A stretch of DNA of 64,000 nt, from positions 75,301,521 to 75,365,520 of the forward strand of contig CM055096.1 in assembly GCA_029204225.1 (NCBI GenBank), written 5' to 3'. This document shows, piece after piece, positions 57,545 through 64,000 of this stretch. This stretch comes from Diphasiastrum complanatum (Eukaryota; Streptophyta; Lycopodiopsida; Lycopodiales; Lycopodiaceae). The position numbers and the translations under genes were made by a program. Numbering within the stretch: position 1 is the first letter of the stretch; every line of letters starts with the position of its first letter. The notes under the pieces were generated by a model, which did not search any database, had not been told where the DNA came from, and saw only the letters and a list, made by a program, of their open reading frames with translations.

Positions 57545-57856
57545 TAATCACACAATCAAGCATACACTGGTGAGAGCCCACTAGGTATACTTATACCCTC
57601 AAAGGCCCATGCACCACTAGTAGTGCATTGTGACACCTGAGACCTCACTGGACACCTCTGCAGCCTATCTGGGCCACATCATCCAGTTCCCCTATGACTC
57701 ACTGATAGACCCACAAAAATCCACCATCATAAGTTTAGGCCTCCAACCATTAATTATGACCATATGCACATGAGGGCCCCAAACCCCTCATAATCATAAT
57801 TAACCCTACTAATCTCTAGCGGGACACGCTATCTGAGACTAGTCGTGGGCATGACA
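57545..57856 (-). repeat. Gypsy-type LTR, minus orientation
   Basis: Reverse-complement match to 43648-43985, starting TGTCATGCCCACGACTAGTC in element sense just after a CTTAAGGGGTG tract that may be the polypurine tract. It includes the same GGGTATAAGTATACC box. Confidence 0.7.
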
Positions 57857-57879
57857 ACACCCCTTAAGAATGTGGTTAT

Positions 57880-58576
57880 CACTGAATTCTAATAGTGGAG
57901 TGCGATTTTGCTGGAACTATAATCAAGAATGTCATTTCCATAATGAATATCTGAACATATGCCTGAGAATGGTTCATAGCACTAATGCACTATGTGCTGC
58001 AATCCTACTAAGCTTGCTTACAGATTGAATTGTATCTCTATCTCTGGAATAGCTTTCAATCTCTCAAGATCTCTGATTCTGAGAATTTATATATATCTGA
58101 TACAATGGACTTCGCATAGGAACTCTTAATCACTCTTGTTGTTCAACCTCTTACTTCAGTAGTCGTCACAATATTGCCTTATTCATGTTTTACTGTATAT
58201 ATACACATAGTAATTGACGACTATTTGAGGAGTTTACAAGGTTTAAGTTGTGAAACTAAGGAGTTACTACGTACTATAGTACAACGAACTGTGACATAGT
58301 CAACAGTAGACGAGTCAATTAGCGAGCTCCATTTCAAGTGGTAGCTTGACATTCGATAGTTCAATCACTGTCGATAGTTTGATGGTGAACTCTAATATTG
58401 CCTTTGACAATACGTTGACTACTGATAGTTCGGCTGTAGTCGATATTTTGATGTCGATGGTTGCTCTACTTCGACTTTGCGTGTACTTCTGCAAACAGTT
58501 CTGGAGAGTGTATATTTACATAGTTCAGGAGAACTCAGGAGATGAATTCAGGTGAGTAGTAAGATAACCTACAACA
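57880..58576 (-). repeat. 3' LTR of a Copia element (low edge uncertain)
   Basis: The high edge is set by element-sense GCTTAAGGTGGAG followed by TGTTGTAGGTTATC. The low edge is not resolved. Repeated GATAGTT and TCGATAG motifs lie at 58355-58455. Confidence 0.5.
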
Positions 58577-58790
58577 CTCCACCTTAAGCTTATTGTTATG
58601 AATCTGGATGAACATTTAACATACTACCTAGAGTAGTATGTCTAACCTTTGACAATGACATTGTCACAATATCAGCCAACATACTGTTGGTTTGACAGTA
58701 ACTTAATTCGACATCTTTATTCTAAACTTTCTCTCTAAGAAAATGAAATTGAACTTCAATGTGTTTAGACCACGGATCTCATAATAAACT
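58577..58790 (-). pseudogene. Copia RNase H C-terminal tail
   Basis: The minus strand reads THIEVQFHFLREKV, then KDVELSYCQTNSMLADI, the end of Copia RNase H just before the polypurine tract. It abuts LINE sequence at about 58790. Confidence 0.7.
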
Positions 58791-60127
58791 GGGCATCAAA
58801 GTAGGAAGTGTATCTCATCTTCAAGCTCGCGCATAGAACAGAGGCGACATAATCTATGCTCAGGCGGGATATTCCAGCAGCGACCAGTCTCAACAGCAAG
58901 CTGATGGGAAGAGGTGCATAGCTGTCCAATGCGGTAACGCAAGCTGTATGAGAGTGATTGTGAGAGATACAGCGGGAGCAGAGGTAAACCGGCTGGATCA
59001 AGAGAAAGAAAGTGAGTTTGGTAATAAATGTGGCGCGGTCGAAAAACTGAGTTGGGTCCCCATGTGTGCAATATGTAACGATGAAAGAGTTGGCGGCGAA
59101 TATACCGATTAGCGCCCGATGGAAGGTCCGTGACAGAGATGTCCAAAGAAACCATGAAATCTTGGTATTGGAAGCAGCAAGAGCAAAAGAAGAGCAAAGC
59201 GCGGCTGCAATATATCTATCCAGGTGGGAAGAGTGAATATGCTGAATGTGCTGAAGAAGGCCTATGATATGAAAAAACCCCTCGAGAATGATGGGAGGGG
59301 TGGCAAACTCCGCACAAAGAATCATGTGGCGTAGTCGACTTGGCCCGAATCATGCATGACAACATATTTGTCTGAATACGGAAAATAGCTGCCCAATCCC
59401 GGAGAGAAAGACCCGATAGCCAAATCTCGGAACCATGCATGACTGCTGGAGACACCCGTGTAGCAAAGAGCTAGCATCTGGTAGAAGGATCAAAAACATG
59501 ATTTGAAGTACAACCTCTCTCAAACTGGACCAATGCAGAGTGACCCAATGAAACCCTTTTATAAGCAGCCTGGCGGAAGCGAAGCAATGGCGCTGTGAAT
59601 AAGAATCCCAAGTAGGTATAAGAAGTGACAATCTCAACCTCTTGTCCAGCGGTGGAAGCAAGTTGGGCCATGGGTTTGATGAGTTCAGCAGAAAGAAAAT
59701 TGACATCAAGAGAATGTTGGTTGTGGAGCTGACGAATAACATCTTCAACGATATGGGGATTGAAAAGGTCACAATGAAGTGGGCGGGGAGATAACAGGAG
59801 TGGGGGGTGTTGGGTGGTATAGAGGTGGGTCGCATGATGAATCTAGGATTGGAGAGGGATGGGAGGAATGGTGCGAGACTTACGAAGAAAAGCCCTCCAA
59901 AAGGCAGGGGAGGAGGCTGAGTGTAAGTTGTGAAGTAGTCAGGCTGAGCAGGTCGTATTGTATACAGCTTTCTTGCGGTGTAGAAATGTGCGATACTGTT
60001 TTTCAACCAGGGAAGGGAGCAAAGGTAAAACGGATCGGACGTACTTGAGATAGGTTTGGAAGGAAGAGCAAGATTTGTCATACCATTTATTATGTGTCCT
60101 GCGATAGCTGCTAGGGGAGGAGGGGAG

Positions 60128-60179
<52 letters not shown>

Positions 60180-60189
60180 CTTCAAACAT
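58791..60189 (-). pseudogene. LINE (second family), RT core deleted
   Basis: Minus-strand pieces: DVIRQLHNQHSLDVNFLSAE and LIKPMAQLAST of the early RT, then directly EVEIVTSYTYLGFLFTAP of the thumb. The palm with both catalytic motifs is deleted at about 59640. Then MHGSEIWLSGLSLRDW, and from 59197 RPRHIYYQTHFLSLDPAGLP, CTSSHQLAVETGRCW and the knuckle LCRLCSMRELEDEIHF, whose last cysteine is lost at the Copia junction. It matches the C-terminal domain at 36900-37140. Its 5' side abuts a (CT)n run (minus strand). Confidence 0.8.
60131..60177. repeat. (GA)n microsatellite
   Basis: Lies at the 5' side of the minus-strand LINE; read as (CT)n on that strand. Confidence 0.97.
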
Positions 60190-60785
60190 TGGAGATCAAT
60201 CAAGGGATAGGTTAGAGGGTGAGGGTTGGTTACAATGGCTTTTGCCAAATGCTATTGTGGAAATGGATCTTCCTACTAGGATGATTCAGTCTTCTGACTG
60301 AAGTGAAAACCAAATGACGTTTTGATGGTTATATTATTCCTTGCTATGGAAGTTATGTACTTTCCTTGTATAGTTAGTTGTTTGAAATGGCCAAAGTGTT
60401 TTGAGTGGCCATAGCAAAAAGAAGACTGTAATGGTATGACGAAAACAAGAGCATGAGGGTAACAAGAAGATGAGAGCAATGGCATCAAGCGAGGAAATTC
60501 TCAAGTAGACTCTACCTTCACATGCAGAAGTTACCATTCTAAAGTGAATTCTAGTCTTAAATCAAGCTCACAAAAGGATGTATTATCTCATCTACATCAT
60601 GATTTGACTTTTTCCAAACGCAACAAATCCATGTTTCTGGATGTCTGGACTTATTCTGAAATTCTTAAGAGACACTTCTCCTTCTAGCAACTCTGCAGGC
60701 CTTTAAGATTCATGCAATAGTTTCCAAATAACTAAACTAGAATTAGAGTGCATATGAAGAACAAGCACAGAGGATTGTAACTTAC
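60190..60785 (-). other. SEUSS-like gene intron, distal part
   Basis: No recognisable gene; ends at the donor site of the exon at 60786. Confidence 0.5.
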
Positions 60786-60871
60786 GCATTACAATGAGAT
60801 TTTAAGTTTTCAGCATTATTATCCGGTCCATTTTGGTCAGCCTCATTCACCAAGTTAGCTAGCTGATGAGC
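60786..60871 (-). CDS. SEUSS-like corepressor, upstream exon
   Basis: An 86-base exon with acceptor ACTTTCAG and donor GTAAGTTA (minus strand). It reads AHQLANLVNEADQNGPDN and then NAENLKSHCN with two bases left over. Joined to the exon at 40665-40758 it gives LKSHCNAFTAAARNLAVK, matching the SEUSS pattern ELQNNCNMF followed by ARQLAK. The intron between them is 20,027 bases. Earlier exons, including the N-terminal part of the LDB domain, must lie beyond the right edge of the window. Confidence 0.82.
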
Positions 60872-62501
<1,630 letters not shown>

Positions 62502-62559
62502 ACCTCACTTTATGGCTATTTTTCATTTGTATCTTCTATAAATGGATAGTAGCTAGGGC

Positions 62560-63230
62560 AATAATAACACATGCACCACTGAGATGCACAATAGGTGCCT
62601 ACGTTTTCATTGTAAGAGACCTAACCATCTTGCCAGCCCTACTTCTGCCATTGCTATTCATTTTTATAACATTAATGATTACAAGGACCCCTACTCCTAT
62701 GTTCACAGATTAGAAGATACCTCACCAAAGCCAAACTTTCCTCCTATTGAGTGTTTTGCATAACTTCCTTATGCTACAGGGAAAGGCAAGTCCGTCCTCA
62801 CCAAGTTCGCCTATTAGTATGCATTTTTGGATCGGGTTTAAGGCTTTAGTAGATATTGGCAACACATTCATTTGCTAGTTCTTATGCACTACCCAAGCTA
62901 CCCATCCCTGCTTTTGAGCCTTTACAAGTGGAGTTTGCTAGCTCAAATATTTTTCAAAGCACCCAACTACTCATTGCAATACCTTATTAAATTGGGGATT
63001 TTATAGGACGGGCATATTTTTAAAGTATCTCCCTTGAGCATTACGACATCGTTCTCAGACCAACTTGGTTTTGGCTTCTTTGGGTCCAGTTGCCTTGGAT
63101 CTACACCGGCAGACACTTTATATTCACATGTATTGATTCTTCATGAGCTTCTCCGTTTTGATCTACAGCTCATTGTGATTCTCCACTTTGCCTTCTTGAA
63201 CTATGCCCTACTTGATCCCTACCTCTAAAG
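62560..63230 (+). pseudogene. Ty3/gypsy gag knuckle and protease relic
   Basis: A degraded knuckle (NRCLRFHCKRPNHLAS) is followed, in shifting frames, by KALVDIGNTF, where gypsy proteases have ALVDTGATHSF, so the active-site aspartate remains. SSYALPKLPIPAFEPLQVEF and a later LEHYDIVL and WFWLLWVQL stretch match the end of the protease (family: YDAILGMPWL). Many stops. Confidence 0.6.
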
Positions 63231-63499
63231 ACTCTTGCTCCACCCCCATGGTGCTCGAGCCCATGTCTCTTGTTGCTACTATTTGGTAATCTAGGTCTTT
63301 ATAACATGCTTGGCATGCATTGACCACCTCTTCCGCCTTATGCCATGTTTGGGGCTCCCCGAGTAGCTTTTGATTAGCATAAATAGCCACTAAGGCTCCT
63401 CATTTGGTAGCTTGTTACTTTGGAAATTATTATTGCTTTGTTAGGTAGAGCTTTAGACTCAGATACCTTTTATATTCAAGTTATGTTCTCAGATAGAGA

Positions 63500-64000
63500 A
63501 CCTTATTTGTTATCATTTATGTCTATTTTTCGTGACGTGATGCCATATCTATGGTGTGTTCATAACTTCTTCATATGCATAGGTCTCCAAAATCTTGAGT
63601 ACATTTGGCATATATATCTCTCCCTTTCCCACGAGTTCACACAACTACATACGACGGTTCATCTACAGATTACATTTAGCAAATATCGCCAAGCATCTCT
63701 AGAGTCAAATTGGACTTCTACAGCACACATTTTCTAGAGATGGATACAGCTAGATTTCCCACACCACCCGCCTACCTAGACTCTCTACTTTCCGAATCAC
63801 CTTGGGATAGCTTTGTGTCTCATCACAACAGCTACACATAAAGATAGGTGCTTCCAACAGGGTTCTCATGATGATAGAATTTGTTAGATAGAGTGTGCTC
63901 CATGGGGTTAACTGAGATGGAGCAGCATTTTATGTTTTAGTGTCCTCTTTAACCTGAGATTCGTGAGAGATGCTATTGCATTTTTTGAAATCAGCAAGTA
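63500..64000 (+). pseudogene. LINE (second family) C-terminal relic, cut by the window edge
   Basis: Contains FYSTHFLEMDTARFPTPPAYL, matching FYRTHFLELDAAGIPILPRYL of the copy at 36890, and further on MGLTEMEQHFMF and a C, corresponding to the zinc knuckle. Frames are broken by several stops. Confidence 0.65.

Noticed and set aside
60056-60301. Plus-strand frame across the (GA)n run
   Set aside because: Antisense to the LINE and mostly a repeat product.

Overview
The window looks like land-plant nuclear DNA from a large, repeat-rich genome. A homosporous fern is my best guess, but nothing here proves it. I found no bacterial gene organisation, rRNA gene, tRNA gene or CRISPR array. Almost everything recognisable is transposable-element (TE) sequence, mostly decayed and often nested, with long (CT)n, (CA)n and (TA)n arrays.

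The one host gene I can identify lies on the minus strand. Four exons at 60786-60871, 40665-40758, 40289-40358 and 24003-24664 join in phase. They encode the C-terminal part of a SEUSS-family (LDB1-like) transcriptional corepressor. The two large introns are about 20.0 kb (40759-60785) and 15.6 kb (24665-40288), and TEs fill most of both. Upstream exons lie beyond base 64000. The Copia/gypsy cluster at 1-22000 lies 3' of the gene.

Layout. 1-4330: two minus-strand Copia fragments (LTR, primer-binding site, gag). 4570-5289: an unrecognised broken coding region. 7015-7778: a gypsy protease-RT relic cut by a Copia LTR that carries an 82-bp minisatellite. 8650-12515: two tandem partial Copia copies. 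12534-18527: a nearly complete plus-strand Copia with both LTRs. 18528-22012: a Copia RT relic, then a gypsy gag with tRNA-Asp primer site and 5' LTR.

24665-40288 (SEUSS intron): a LINE with an N-terminal zinc finger, RT and restriction-like endonuclease, split by a gypsy gag. A second LINE family follows, with two ORF1-only derivatives that share its 3' end and (CT)n tail.

40759-60785 (SEUSS intron): LINE and LTR relics, then a remarkable series at 44270-52563. There, palindrome-ended elements alternate with three (TA)n arrays: a foldback element, a 5.6-kb hAT-like element with a seven-exon transposase gene, another foldback element, and the start of a second hAT. A chromovirus integrase-chromodomain relic, Copia and gypsy pieces, and an internally deleted LINE follow. 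60872-64000 holds a long (CT)n array, a gypsy protease relic and another LINE 3' piece.

No element looks fully intact. The observations I rate highest are the (TA)n-separated series of palindrome-ended elements, the giant SEUSS introns, and the ORF1-only LINE derivatives.
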